NCBI GenBank assembly: GCA_029570205.1
Contig: JAKQSI010000057.1
Coordinates: forward strand, 1 to 43,973
Origin: Candidatus Omnitrophota bacterium
GTDB taxonomy: Bacteria > Hinthialibacterota > Hinthialibacteria > Hinthialibacterales > JAKPRU01
DNA: 43,973 bases
Reading direction: 5' to 3'
The notes under the pieces were generated by a model that did not search any database, was not told the DNA's origin, and saw only the letters and a program-made list of their open reading frames with translations. Positions within the stretch are counted from its first letter, which is position 1. The number at the start of each line of letters is the position of its first letter. Positions 7,676-15,114 of the stretch are shown piece after piece. A program made the translations under genes and the position numbers.

Positions 7676-8470
7676 TCAGTCTTCTTTCTCGCCCTCTTTC
7701 GCTTCTTCCCACAAGCGGTCCATTTCCTGCAGAGTCGATCCCTGCAATGTCCCGCCCTGTTCTTTGATTTTCCGTTCGATGTAATGGAAGCGGGAGGAGA
7801 ACTTATCGACGGTCATGGACGCGCACTGTTCCGCGTCAATCTCCAGGAGACGGCAGATATTCACCAGCGCGAAAAACAGATCTCCCAGTTCCGACTGGAC
7901 CGCCTTTCGATGGTTCTGTCCATAAGCCTGCCGGAATTCGCGCCATTCTTCTTCGAACTTGTCCAGAACTTCCTCGAAATGCTCCCAGTCGAAACCGACA
8001 TAAGCCGCCCGGTCCTGCATCCGCTGTGCCCGCATGAGCGCGGGAAGGGTCTTGGGGATACCCTCCAGGATGGACTTTCGGTCTTCTTTTTCGTTCTGTT
8101 TATCGCTCTCCCAGCGTCTCAGGACATCTTCGGCGGTCTCCGCGGTCGCATCTCCAAACACATGCGGATGACGGCGGCGCATCTTGCTGCAGATTTTGTC
8201 CAGGACATCCGAGATCGTGAACCGGTTCTCTTCCGAGGCAATCTGGGCGTGAAACACGATCTGAAGCATCACATCCCCCAGCTCTTCCGCCATGGACTCG
8301 TCATCCTTTGCAGCCACCGCCTCGGAGAACTCGTAAGATTCCTCAATCAGGTATTTCACCAGCGATTCATGGGTCTGTTTGAGGTCCCAGGGACAGCCGC
8401 GTTCCCCTCTCAGACGCTCCATGATTCTCAGAAGTTCAACAAACTTGTCGGCGGGGTATGAATCTTTCAT
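7676..8470 (-). CDS. mazG: Nucleoside triphosphate pyrophosphohydrolase MazG
   Basis: MazG hydrolyses NTPs and dNTPs to the monophosphate and pyrophosphate, removing non-canonical nucleotides in the cytoplasm. The product from 8470 is 264 residues, the usual length of the two-domain form. The first domain shows RGERGCPWDLKQTHESL and the metal-binding EExxE...ELGD set (EESYE near residue 43, EELGD near 62), then RRRHPHVFGD and W(E)SDK. The second domain repeats the pattern (KFEEEWREF, SELGDLFFALVNICR). The ATG at 8470 is preferred over an upstream in-frame start because GAGAGG lies 6 nt before it. It diverges from the secreted-protein gene at 8551. Confidence 0.93.
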   Translation of the reverse strand: MKDSYPADKFVELLRIMERLRGERGCPWDLKQTHESLVKYLIEESYEFSEAVAAKDDESMAEELGDVMLQIVFHAQIASEENRFTISDVLDKICSKMRRRHPHVFGDATAETAEDVLRRWESDKQNEKEDRKSILEGIPKTLPALMRAQRMQDRAAYVGFDWEHFEEVLDKFEEEWREFRQAYGQNHRKAVQSELGDLFFALVNICRLLEIDAEQCASMTVDKFSSRFHYIERKIKEQGGTLQGSTLQEMDRLWEEAKEGEKED

Positions 8471-8550
8471 TGAAAACCTCTCAAGGTGGGGTAACAATTC
8501 TTCGAAACTATAGGATACGCGGAAATCCCGCTATGGCAGGTGGTTTCTCG

Positions 8551-9456
8551 ATGCAAATAGTTATTAACATAAATGGACGAGCAGTCCCGATCCTGGCCGC
8601 AATTATTGTGGCGGGTTTGTGCGTTTATGCGCACGCCGATGAGATCACGCTGATAGACGGGACAAAACAGACAACAGACAAAATCGTGGGACTTCGAGGG
8701 CCAGAACTGATTACGCTCCCGAATGGACAGACGGGAAACGAGGTTCGCATTGCTGTATCCAACGTGACTGCTTTTCAGATCGATCCTCCTCCCCAGGCCC
8801 GGCAGTCGGCCACGAACGCCGATGCCGAATTGATTCGCTGGGACCCGGCGGAATCATCACGCGATCTGATTACGTTTACCAACGGGGATCAATACCGGGG
8901 ATTGGTTCTGGGGTACCGGGACCGGAAACTGATGCTCGTTCTGAACGCGCAACAGATCGCCTTTGCGCCCAACGCCATTCAGGGATTTGAGATTCAATGC
9001 GATCCGACGCAAAAACCGGCCGGATTGGATACCCGAGTAAAGCCACCGGAGGGGGTCACCGATATGGTTCAGCGAGCCGCCGGAGTGGATACCGAATCGG
9101 ATACCCGCGATCTCGGCGAGAAACGCAAACTGGTGGTTGTCGCCGAAAAGGGCATGTCTGTCCCTGCGCTGATGATGGGCGCTATTTCCGCCTCGTTTTA
9201 CAGCCAAAGGGGATGCTATATCAGGGGGCTGGTACGAAACGATTCCATCGGCACACATCAGGACACACAGAACCTGACCCGCATTCGAGGCTTTGACTTT
9301 GTTATCGAGATGTTCGATGCAAACGATCAACTTATTACTTCCCAGAGATTCTATATCTTTCGATTTCCGGTCGGGCATCCGGTGCCGTTTACGGTCCATC
9401 TGCTGCATCTCACCTGGGAGCGAGTTGCCAAGGTTGAGGTGAAACGGCAGTTTTAA
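8551..9456 (+). CDS. Secreted hypothetical protein, 301 aa
   Basis: From 8551 the product begins with a clear Sec signal peptide (MQIVININGR, then a hydrophobic core AVPILAAIIVAGLCV, cleavage after YAHA). The CAGGTGG just upstream supports this start; 8533 is an alternative, and still earlier starts would place non-signal residues in front. The mature part has two short strand-rich repeats of similar form: EITLIDGTKQTTDKIVGLRG... and DLITFTNGDQYRGLVLGYRD..., each of the kind 'line of text for a gene/term, then a beta hairpin' seen in planctomycete-type surface proteins. The C-terminal part (about residues 200-301) is beta-rich and contains one Cys. I do not recognise a named family. It is divergent from mazG. 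Confidence 0.75.
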   Translation: MQIVININGRAVPILAAIIVAGLCVYAHADEITLIDGTKQTTDKIVGLRGPELITLPNGQTGNEVRIAVSNVTAFQIDPPPQARQSATNADAELIRWDPAESSRDLITFTNGDQYRGLVLGYRDRKLMLVLNAQQIAFAPNAIQGFEIQCDPTQKPAGLDTRVKPPEGVTDMVQRAAGVDTESDTRDLGEKRKLVVVAEKGMSVPALMMGAISASFYSQRGCYIRGLVRNDSIGTHQDTQNLTRIRGFDFVIEMFDANDQLITSQRFYIFRFPVGHPVPFTVHLLHLTWERVAKVEVKRQF

Positions 9457-9497
9457 CCCGCATTTCTCATAAGCCTCCTGGAAAAGGATAAAAGCCG

Positions 9498-9686
9498 TTG
9501 GATATCGCGGAAATCAGCGACATGATCGGATCTCTGAAGAGACAAAACCACGCGAATCAAAAAAAACAGAAAAAACAATCCGAAAAATGGGGCGCACAGG
9601 AGGAATTGCAGCCATCTACAACCCTGCAACACCGCCCGGCGCATACACCAGGTCCCCGGAACTCAAAAGACCGTTTGACACATTAA
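9498..9686 (+). CDS. Possible small protein with TTG start
   Basis: A 62-codon frame begins with TTG (LDIAEISDMIGSLKRQ) preceded by AAAAGGA at suitable spacing. The product is very basic and Gln-rich (KKQKKQSEK) with a helical N terminus. There is no homology I can name, and the frame may be chance in an intergenic region 41 nt after the secreted-protein gene. Weak call. Confidence 0.2.
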   Translation: MDIAEISDMIGSLKRQNHANQKKQKKQSEKWGAQEELQPSTTLQHRPAHTPGPRNSKDRLTH

Positions 9687-9746
9687 ACGGGTGAGGATTA
9701 TAGGCAGGCAGGATATCCTCGACAGCCGTCAACGCCTTACGCTGAA

Positions 9747-10097
9747 TTATGTCATCGACAACAGCCATTGGATGATCGGCTCCGTCTGATGGAGATAATC
9801 CCGCGCGATTTTGGCGGATATTCCCCGGGATGTGGCATCCATAATGTCCGGGTATTGCGTCTTTTTGTAACATTCCGAGAGAGACCGCAGGATCTCATCC
9901 TGCTTCTCATTCCGCTCAACCCCGGCGCGATCGGCAAGTTCAACGAGATCGGGCAGACACGGCGGCAGTTTCCGCGTTTGGTTCGCGATGATCTCCTTCA
10001 ACATCTTTTTAACGATCCGATTATGCCCCGATTTCCGGGCGTCCGCAAGCACCAGAGTCGAAGCGGTCTGTCTTAAATCACCCCAATTTCTGTCCGG
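9747..10097 (-). pseudogene. HEPN-domain protein, apparently N-terminally decayed
   Basis: HEPN proteins are small helical proteins, often paired with MNT nucleotidyltransferases in toxin-antitoxin modules. The C-terminal half matches the family layout: LPDLVELADRAG, then LSECYKKTQYPD (the family has xxRYPD here), then IARDYLHQTEPIIQWL. Reading upstream without a stop, the frame continues as NWGDLRQTASTL...GHNRIVKKMLKEII, which fits the family start (W..QA..DL..A......VEKALKA). A TAG at 10098-10100 closes the frame and no ATG/TTG lies in the conserved N-terminal part; only a GTG at 10052 remains, which would delete the first helix. The RNase motif Rx4-6H is not evident. A possible MNT remnant follows (see findings). 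I infer a decaying gene; a functional short HEPN from GTG is the alternative. Confidence 0.55.
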
Positions 10098-10262
10098 CTA
10101 TTGGGGAGGAAGTGTAAATAAGTTACAAGTATGGTTCCCCCCGCTCGCTGCTGCCGTATTTTTTGTTCCTCTTTCTCCGTACCGAATTAAACACTTCACT
10201 GCCACATTTTATGATACCCCCCGTTATGTTAGAATGAGGGATCAAAAAGACGTTTTCCTTCT

Positions 10263-10688
10263 ATGATGAGTGAAACCATCACGCGACAAGCCGAGCAGAC
10301 CGAGAAACTCGTGCTGTATTATCTCCCGCCCCTTCTGTGCATGGGATTGATCTTTTATCTCTCCTCGCGCAGTTGGGTGCCGATTCCCCTGCCGGTCTGG
10401 ATGATTGTGCGCGATAAGGTGGCGCATGGGATCATGTACGGATTCCTGTGTTACCTGTGGATTCGCGCGTTCCGCACTGGGGAAGAGCGTCCCGTAAGGC
10501 CGGTTTGGTTCATCGCGGCGGTCTGCATTTCAGCGCTGTATGGGGCCACGGACGAATATCATCAGTTATTCGTTCCGGGGCGAACGGCAACAGTCGGCGA
10601 TTTTGTTGCGGATGGTCTTGGTGCGGTAATCGTTGCCGGTGTTCTCTTTTTTCGACAGGGTACTATCCCACTCCGACAACAGAGTTGA
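10263..10688 (+). CDS. VanZ-like family membrane protein
   Basis: The 141-residue product has four predicted membrane segments. The family signature is clear: RDKVAHGIMYGFLCYL in the middle and YGATDEYHQLFVPGRTATVGDFVADGLGAVIV toward the end, both with the conserved charged residues of the VanZ-like family (named after the teicoplanin-resistance accessory protein; function in most bacteria unknown). Two adjacent ATGs (10263, 10266) can serve as start; no strong Shine-Dalgarno sequence is seen. It stands alone between the HEPN remnant and the kinase gene. There is no van cluster here, so a glycopeptide role should not be assumed. Confidence 0.85.
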   Translation: MMSETITRQAEQTEKLVLYYLPPLLCMGLIFYLSSRSWVPIPLPVWMIVRDKVAHGIMYGFLCYLWIRAFRTGEERPVRPVWFIAAVCISALYGATDEYHQLFVPGRTATVGDFVADGLGAVIVAGVLFFRQGTIPLRQQS

Positions 10689-10817
10689 GGCGCTCGGTTC
10701 TCGTGGGTACATCCGTCGCGGGAATCGTGCTATGGTGATTAAAGCATGATGAGCAAGGCAAGAACTCTGTGAAACAAGGCGCAATCGGGCGCATCCGCCC
10801 TCAGGGTTGACGGACAA

Positions 10818-12659
10818 ATGACGGCGAAAACATGGTCGTATGCCGCCGGCTGGAAACTCGGCGACCGGATCGAGGATCAATACGAGATCCGCAAGATCCT
10901 CCTGGGGAACATGGGAGCGGTGTTTCTCTGCCGGGATGTCGAAACCGGGATGCCGGTCGCAGTCAAGACTTTCCAGAAAACTCATTTCGAGACAGATCGG
11001 TCCCGCGAAGTGTTCCTGCGTGAGGTGGAAACCTGGATTCGCCTGGCCCCTCATCCCAACATCGTCCGCGCCTATTTTGCGCGAATTATCGAAAATAAGC
11101 CTTACCTGTTTCTTGAATATGTTTCCTCTTCAAAGACACGCGGGGCCAATCTGAAAGAATATATGACCAATCGCCGGTTCTCTCTTCAGGAGACTCTGGA
11201 ACTGGCGATGCAGATCTGCGATGGGATGATCCACGCATCCAACTGTGTGCCCGGGATTGTTCATCGCGATCTCAAACCCGAGAACCTGCTGTTGGCCCCG
11301 GATGGAACAGTCAAGATCACGGATTTCGGTCTGGCGTATTCCGACGCCGATGCCCCTGCGATAGCTCCCGGCGGAGTTCCCTCGGAAGCGGACATTGAAG
11401 CCATGGCGGATCGGTTGCAGGGGACTCCAGCCTATATTTCGCCGGAACAATGCCGGTGTGGAACCGATGTGGATGTCCGCTCGGATGTATATTCATTCGG
11501 TTGTGTACTGTATGAATTGATCGCGCGGAAAAAACCCTTCGAGGATGCCGGAACCATACAGGAAAACGTGCGGGCGCACCTGACAAAGATGCCGCCATGT
11601 CTTCGCTCGATTGCCCCGGCCGTTCCCGCCGAACTGGACCGCTTTGTTCAGGATTGTCTTGCAAAACGCCCTGCGCACCGTCCGCCGGATTTCTGCGACT
11701 GTCGGGCCATTCTGGGGGATTTGTATACCGGCCTGACCGGGAAGATCTTCACGTCCCGTCAGCCGGACGCGGCTACGGTGACCAATCTGGTCAATAAAGG
11801 TGTCTCTCTGATGGATATGGGGCTGATGGAGGAAGCGCTGAAAACCCTGAAAGAAGCTTGGGAATTGGACCCATTACGTGCGGAACCGCTCAATTATCTC
11901 GGGGTGGTCTATTACCGGCAGCGTCAATACGATCAAGCCGTAGACTCGTTTCGGAAAGCGGTTTTCTGCGACCCGAATAATGCCATGTCTCACTGCAACC
12001 TGGGCGCGGCCCTGGAAGCAAAAGGTGTTTTCAATGAGGCGGAGGCCTGCTACAAGAAGGCCCTCAAAACAGATCCCTCATTGCTGGCGGCCGCCTACAA
12101 TCTGAGTCTGTTGTATCAGACACAGAAGCGGAACCAGGAGGCCCTTCAGATCCTGATGAAACTGCGAGACCTTTCAGTCGGCGGATATCGGATCGAGCAA
12201 CGACTGGCCGAGCTGCACTGCCGGATGCGGCGATATGACCGCGCCATCCGTCATGCTGAAGCCGCTCTGGAGAAGAACCCGAATAACGCTTCCCTCCACC
12301 TGCTTTCCGGCAAAATCCATTTTCTATGGGGACGCGACCGGGAGGCGGAAAAGGACTTCAAGACAGCGCTTGATTTCGATCCCCAAAGCGCCGAAGCCCA
12401 TTACCGGCTCGGCCTCATCTGCAACAAGCGGAAAGAGCTGGAACAGGCGATCCGACATTGGGAGTCCGCGGTCAATCTCGATCCCAATCATGGTCCGGCC
12501 CATTTCAATCTGGCTGTTGCGCTGGCCATGCGCAGACGCTATCCCATCGCCTGGATTCATGTCCATGAGGCCGAGAAAAACGGTGTAGATGTGTCCGATT
12601 TTGTCAAAGAGCTCCGTCGCATCAGCCATGAACCCGGCTCCGCGCGCGATGGCCTGTGA
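10818..12659 (+). CDS. Serine/threonine protein kinase with C-terminal TPR repeats
   Basis: The 613-residue protein has a Hanks-type kinase domain at about residues 20-300 and a TPR array at about 320-600. Kinase motifs: glycine loop LGNMGAVF (29-36, lacking the first two glycines of GxGxxG), VAVK with Lys50, HRDLKPEN (149-156), DFG (169-171) and TPAYISPEQ (203-211). Catalytic residues are intact, so it should be active. At least seven 34-residue TPRs follow (for example PLNYLGVVYYRQRQYDQAVDSFRKA), a scaffold for protein binding. No TM helix or PASTA domain is present, so it is probably cytoplasmic. No phosphatase or substrate gene is adjacent. The Shine-Dalgarno sequence is weak. Confidence 0.9.
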   Translation: MTAKTWSYAAGWKLGDRIEDQYEIRKILLGNMGAVFLCRDVETGMPVAVKTFQKTHFETDRSREVFLREVETWIRLAPHPNIVRAYFARIIENKPYLFLEYVSSSKTRGANLKEYMTNRRFSLQETLELAMQICDGMIHASNCVPGIVHRDLKPENLLLAPDGTVKITDFGLAYSDADAPAIAPGGVPSEADIEAMADRLQGTPAYISPEQCRCGTDVDVRSDVYSFGCVLYELIARKKPFEDAGTIQENVRAHLTKMPPCLRSIAPAVPAELDRFVQDCLAKRPAHRPPDFCDCRAILGDLYTGLTGKIFTSRQPDAATVTNLVNKGVSLMDMGLMEEALKTLKEAWELDPLRAEPLNYLGVVYYRQRQYDQAVDSFRKAVFCDPNNAMSHCNLGAALEAKGVFNEAEACYKKALKTDPSLLAAAYNLSLLYQTQKRNQEALQILMKLRDLSVGGYRIEQRLAELHCRMRRYDRAIRHAEAALEKNPNNASLHLLSGKIHFLWGRDREAEKDFKTALDFDPQSAEAHYRLGLICNKRKELEQAIRHWESAVNLDPNHGPAHFNLAVALAMRRRYPIAWIHVHEAEKNGVDVSDFVKELRRISHEPGSARDGL

Positions 12660-12718
12660 CCGACTCACCCAGTCGGTAAGATCATCAGGTTCGGTGAGAC
12701 GACACCGGAACGGAGGCG

Positions 12719-12750
12719 CGCCAGAGACAGGTTCTTCTGCCTGTCGTGGC
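12719..12750. repeat. Isolated copy of the CAGG/CCTG hairpin repeat
   Basis: GACAGGTTCTTCTGCCTGTC (12726-12745) is 20 nt long, exactly the length of the hairpin cores in the two arrays, and its stem GACAGG/CCTGTC equals the outer six pairs of the 43-kb array. Flanks extend the pairing (CGCCA upstream, TGGCG downstream, small internal loop). It lies 60 nt after the kinase gene and could also act as a terminator-like structure, though no U-run follows. Confidence 0.6.
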
Positions 12751-12886
12751 GGTCTATCGGCAAAGCGCCGGTATCACAACCTTCACCCCAACACCCTTCC
12801 TCCACAACGGTATTAAAAAATAAAATATTTTTGAAAAACACGCTTGATACGCAACGGAGGGGGGATAGATTACGAATCTGTCCAAC

Positions 12887-13215
12887 AAATAGTAGGCAGA
12901 TAGATTGACTATTGAATTGATTAAGGTAAACTCCGTCACCATGACAAAGCCAGATGCACGTTCCCTGAGTCAGGAAACTTTCGAACCGGATTCGCCCAGG
13001 TACAGCCCGACCTGAATCCCGACGAGTTCCTCAATCCCGATGTGAAACAGAACGCGGTGGGCCGTCGGCGCGCCTCCAGCCGGGAGGATAGGATGGCCAA
13101 TGCGCCCGGCTACCTGTGGAGTACCCAGAAACAACCCGACATTGTTCAGAAGTTCTCTCATGCGCCGTCGGTTCGTTACGCGATGGAGTAAACAACAGTT
13201 TCCTGTCTACTATTT
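12887..13215 (+). mobile_element. Deleted IS630-family element (about 330 bp)
   Basis: Terminal inverted repeats AAATAGTAGGCAG (12887-12899) and CTGTCTACTATTT (13203-13215) match at 12 of 13 positions. They bracket two fragments of an IS630-type transposase. An intact element is about 1.0-1.2 kb, so roughly 0.8 kb is missing. The exact outer ends and the TA target duplication could not be fixed by eye. The element cannot transpose by itself, but could be mobilised in trans like a MITE if an active relative exists. Confidence 0.6.
12941..13191 (+). pseudogene. IS630-family transposase remnant
   Basis: The N terminus MTKPDARSLSQETFE (from ATG 12941) is the usual start of IS630-type transposases. 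It then runs within a few codons into RYSP, the beginning of the C-terminal YSPxLNPDE motif; the frame stops at a TGA. In the +1-shifted frame the motif continues as DLNPDEFLNPDVKQNAV and ends RAP-like with FSHAPSVRYAME and TAA at 13189-13191. The Glu in LNPDE is the third acidic residue of the DDE centre. The remnant thus shows a large internal deletion (helix-turn-helix and the first two Asp lost) plus a one-base frameshift inside the YSP/DLNPDE motif. Confidence 0.65.
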
Positions 13216-13321
13216 AGAGTTCGGAGTAATAATCTGCGGGCGTTCGGGCACACAGACATCATTCTATTTCCGGGCGGTTGGACCGAATGGGCGGCTGCCG
13301 GGTATCCCGTTGAAACGTGAC

Positions 13322-13616
13322 ATGCGGGCCGTGATAAACGTTTTACGAAATCCCAGGTTGGCGTTGTGCGCGCGGATTTTTGTGGGCGGAGTAATTCCGT
13401 ACGCCGGTTTCCGTAAAATCGGGGACCTGTCCGGCATGGCGCGGAGTGTTGAAAACGACCGACTGCTCCCTGCAAGCGGCTGATCCGATGGCTACTGTCC
13501 TGCCGGGTGTAGAGATTGTGACCGGCGCTTGTTTGATTCCAGGCTTGTTAATGAACGGTTCCCGTTTGATCGCAACGATGCTGATCCTGTTTTTCCTCGC
13601 CGGGATCCTGTGGGTA
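13322..13616 (+). pseudogene. DoxX/MauE-type membrane protein, frameshifted and truncated
   Basis: From ATG 13322 the frame reads RNPRLALCARIFVGGVIPYA, then GFRKIGDLSGMARSVENDRLLP and stops at 13483. In another frame the protein resumes as PMATVLPGVEIVTGACLIPG, then LLMNGSRLIATMLILFFLAGILWV. Together these give the typical DoxX/MauE order: first TM helix with xxAGxxKI, xxxxIxNYxLLP, xLPWxEIxxG, then two more hydrophobic segments. The conserved LPWxE appears as LPGVE. Family similarity ends at about 13616; beyond it the DNA is the antisense of the response-regulator C terminus. Such proteins are quinone- or disulfide-linked membrane redox subunits; this copy is inactive. Confidence 0.65.
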
Positions 13617-14975
13617 TCGCGCCTCCGCTTCTTCCCCATATTTCTGCAATTTGCGGATCAGGGTTCGGCGACCGATCCCGAGGGCCTCCGCGGTTTTGGT
13701 GCGATTGCCCTCGTTGCGATGAAGCGCCTCCAGAATCACATGCTTTTCCACATCGGACAGCGGCACATCGCCGGACAAAATGGAAACCGGAGCACGTTCT
13801 GTCCGCCCGCCGATCTGTGGCGGTAAATCCTCCACGGTGATTCGATCGTTCCGGCACATCACAACCATTCGTTCCACATACCCCTGCAATTCACGGACAT
13901 TGCCGGGCCAGTCGTAGACCTGAAATGCCCGAATGACCGCCGGATCGACTGTCGGAACAGGGATCTCATTCTCCGCCGCATATTGTTTCAGAAACACGTC
14001 GGTCAGCAGGGGAATGTCCTCTTTCCGTTCGCGGAGCGGCGGAACACGCAGCGTCACAACGCGAAGACGATACAAAAGATCCTCACGGAATTTTCCCTCT
14101 TTCACCCGCTCCTCCAGGTCGGCATTTGTGGCGGCGATAATACGGATATCGACTTTGATCGTTTCGGTTCCGCCGACTCGTTCAAAACAACGTTCCTGGA
14201 GAACACGGAGCAATTTCACCTGGGTGGTCGGGCTGACCTCGCTGATTTCATCCAGAAACACCGTCCCCCGATCCGCCAGTTCGAAACGACCTTTTTTCTG
14301 TCGAATCGCGCCTGTAAAAGATCCGCGCTCGTGTCCGAATAATTCGCTTTCAAGAAGGGTTTCGGAAAAGGCCGCGCAGTGCATCGGCCAGAAGGGGCGA
14401 TCTTTCCGCGGAGAAAGATCATGAATGGCGCGGGCCACCAGCTCTTTTCCGGAACCGGTTTCGCCGGTAATCAACACAGTGGTTCGGGCAGAGGCCACCT
14501 TGCGGATATCCTCGAACAGCTTGTGCATGGCTGCGCTCTCGCCGGTGAGCCGCGCCAGCCCGGAACGCTCACGGTGATCTTTCCACAGCTGTTCGTTCTC
14601 CATGGTAAGACGCCGCTGCTCAAACAACCGCTTCACCTTCAATTCCAATTCATCCAGATCGATGGGTTTCTGGAGATAGTCATACGCCCCCACCTTCATG
14701 GCCTCCACCGCATTCTTCACTTCACCGTAAGCCGTAACAACTATCACGTCCATCTCCGGCCACTGCTCTCGGGCCCGCCGAAGCAGCTCCATGCCGCCCA
14801 TCCGTGGCATTCGGATATCGGTCAACATCAGATCGAAACTCCGTTGCTGGAGCTTCTCCATGGCTTCTTTGCCGTCGGGTGCGGTCTCAATGGTCCACTC
14901 GGGGCATTCGAGGGCTTTCCGCAGACCATCCCGCGTATTCATTTCATCATCGACGATCAGTATCCGGTTGTTCAT
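13548..14975 (-). CDS. Sigma-54-dependent response regulator, NtrC/AtoC type
   Basis: The 475-residue protein has a receiver domain (residues 4-118; acidic pair D9/D10, phospho-acceptor D53, switch T81, K103), a central AAA+ domain (about 140-375) with Walker A GETGSGKE (171-178), the sigma-54 contact loop GSFTGA (218-223), Walker B GTVFLDE (237-243) and an arginine-finger region, and a C-terminal Fis-type helix-turn-helix (EGNRTKTAEALGIGRRTLIRKL). It activates sigma-54 promoters after phosphorylation. No histidine kinase lies nearby, so it is an orphan here. The last 20 or so residues (after KYGEEAEARYPQ) have no family counterpart and overlap the convergent DoxX/MauE remnant, suggesting the 3' end was replaced by a deletion. 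GSFTGA instead of GAFTGA is a tolerated natural variant. Confidence 0.93.
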   Translation of the reverse strand: MNNRILIVDDEMNTRDGLRKALECPEWTIETAPDGKEAMEKLQQRSFDLMLTDIRMPRMGGMELLRRAREQWPEMDVIVVTAYGEVKNAVEAMKVGAYDYLQKPIDLDELELKVKRLFEQRRLTMENEQLWKDHRERSGLARLTGESAAMHKLFEDIRKVASARTTVLITGETGSGKELVARAIHDLSPRKDRPFWPMHCAAFSETLLESELFGHERGSFTGAIRQKKGRFELADRGTVFLDEISEVSPTTQVKLLRVLQERCFERVGGTETIKVDIRIIAATNADLEERVKEGKFREDLLYRLRVVTLRVPPLRERKEDIPLLTDVFLKQYAAENEIPVPTVDPAVIRAFQVYDWPGNVRELQGYVERMVVMCRNDRITVEDLPPQIGGRTERAPVSILSGDVPLSDVEKHVILEALHRNEGNRTKTAEALGIGRRTLIRKLQKYGEEAEARYPQDPGEEKQDQHRCDQTGTVH

Positions 14976-15028
14976 GTCGATTCCTCACGGAAAAAGACGC
15001 TTATTCCCCTATATCCCCGCCCTATATT

Positions 15029-15110
15029 CCCCCCGTAAACCGGGGGATTTCTTCTCCCTCCCCGTTTACGGGGAGGGCTGGGGTGGGGTTCCCCCGTATT
15101 CCCCCCCCCC
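15029..15110. repeat. C/G-run repeat upstream of the response regulator
   Basis: The segment has a perfect hairpin CCCTCCCCG-TTTA-CGGGGAGGG (15056-15077), preceded by a CCCCC/GGGGG pair around GTAAAC and followed by CTGGGGTGGGG and C-runs up to a 10-C tract (15101-15110). It belongs to the same repeat type as the segment inside the YfhO-like gene. It lies between the two minus-strand genes for the DUF6807 protein (stop at 15115) and the regulator (start at 14975). Confidence 0.65.
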
Positions 15111-15114
15111 TCAT

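Noticed and set aside
10263-10688. Glycopeptide-resistance gene
   Set aside because: VanZ-like proteins are widespread without resistance, and no van ligase, dehydrogenase or peptidase gene is present.
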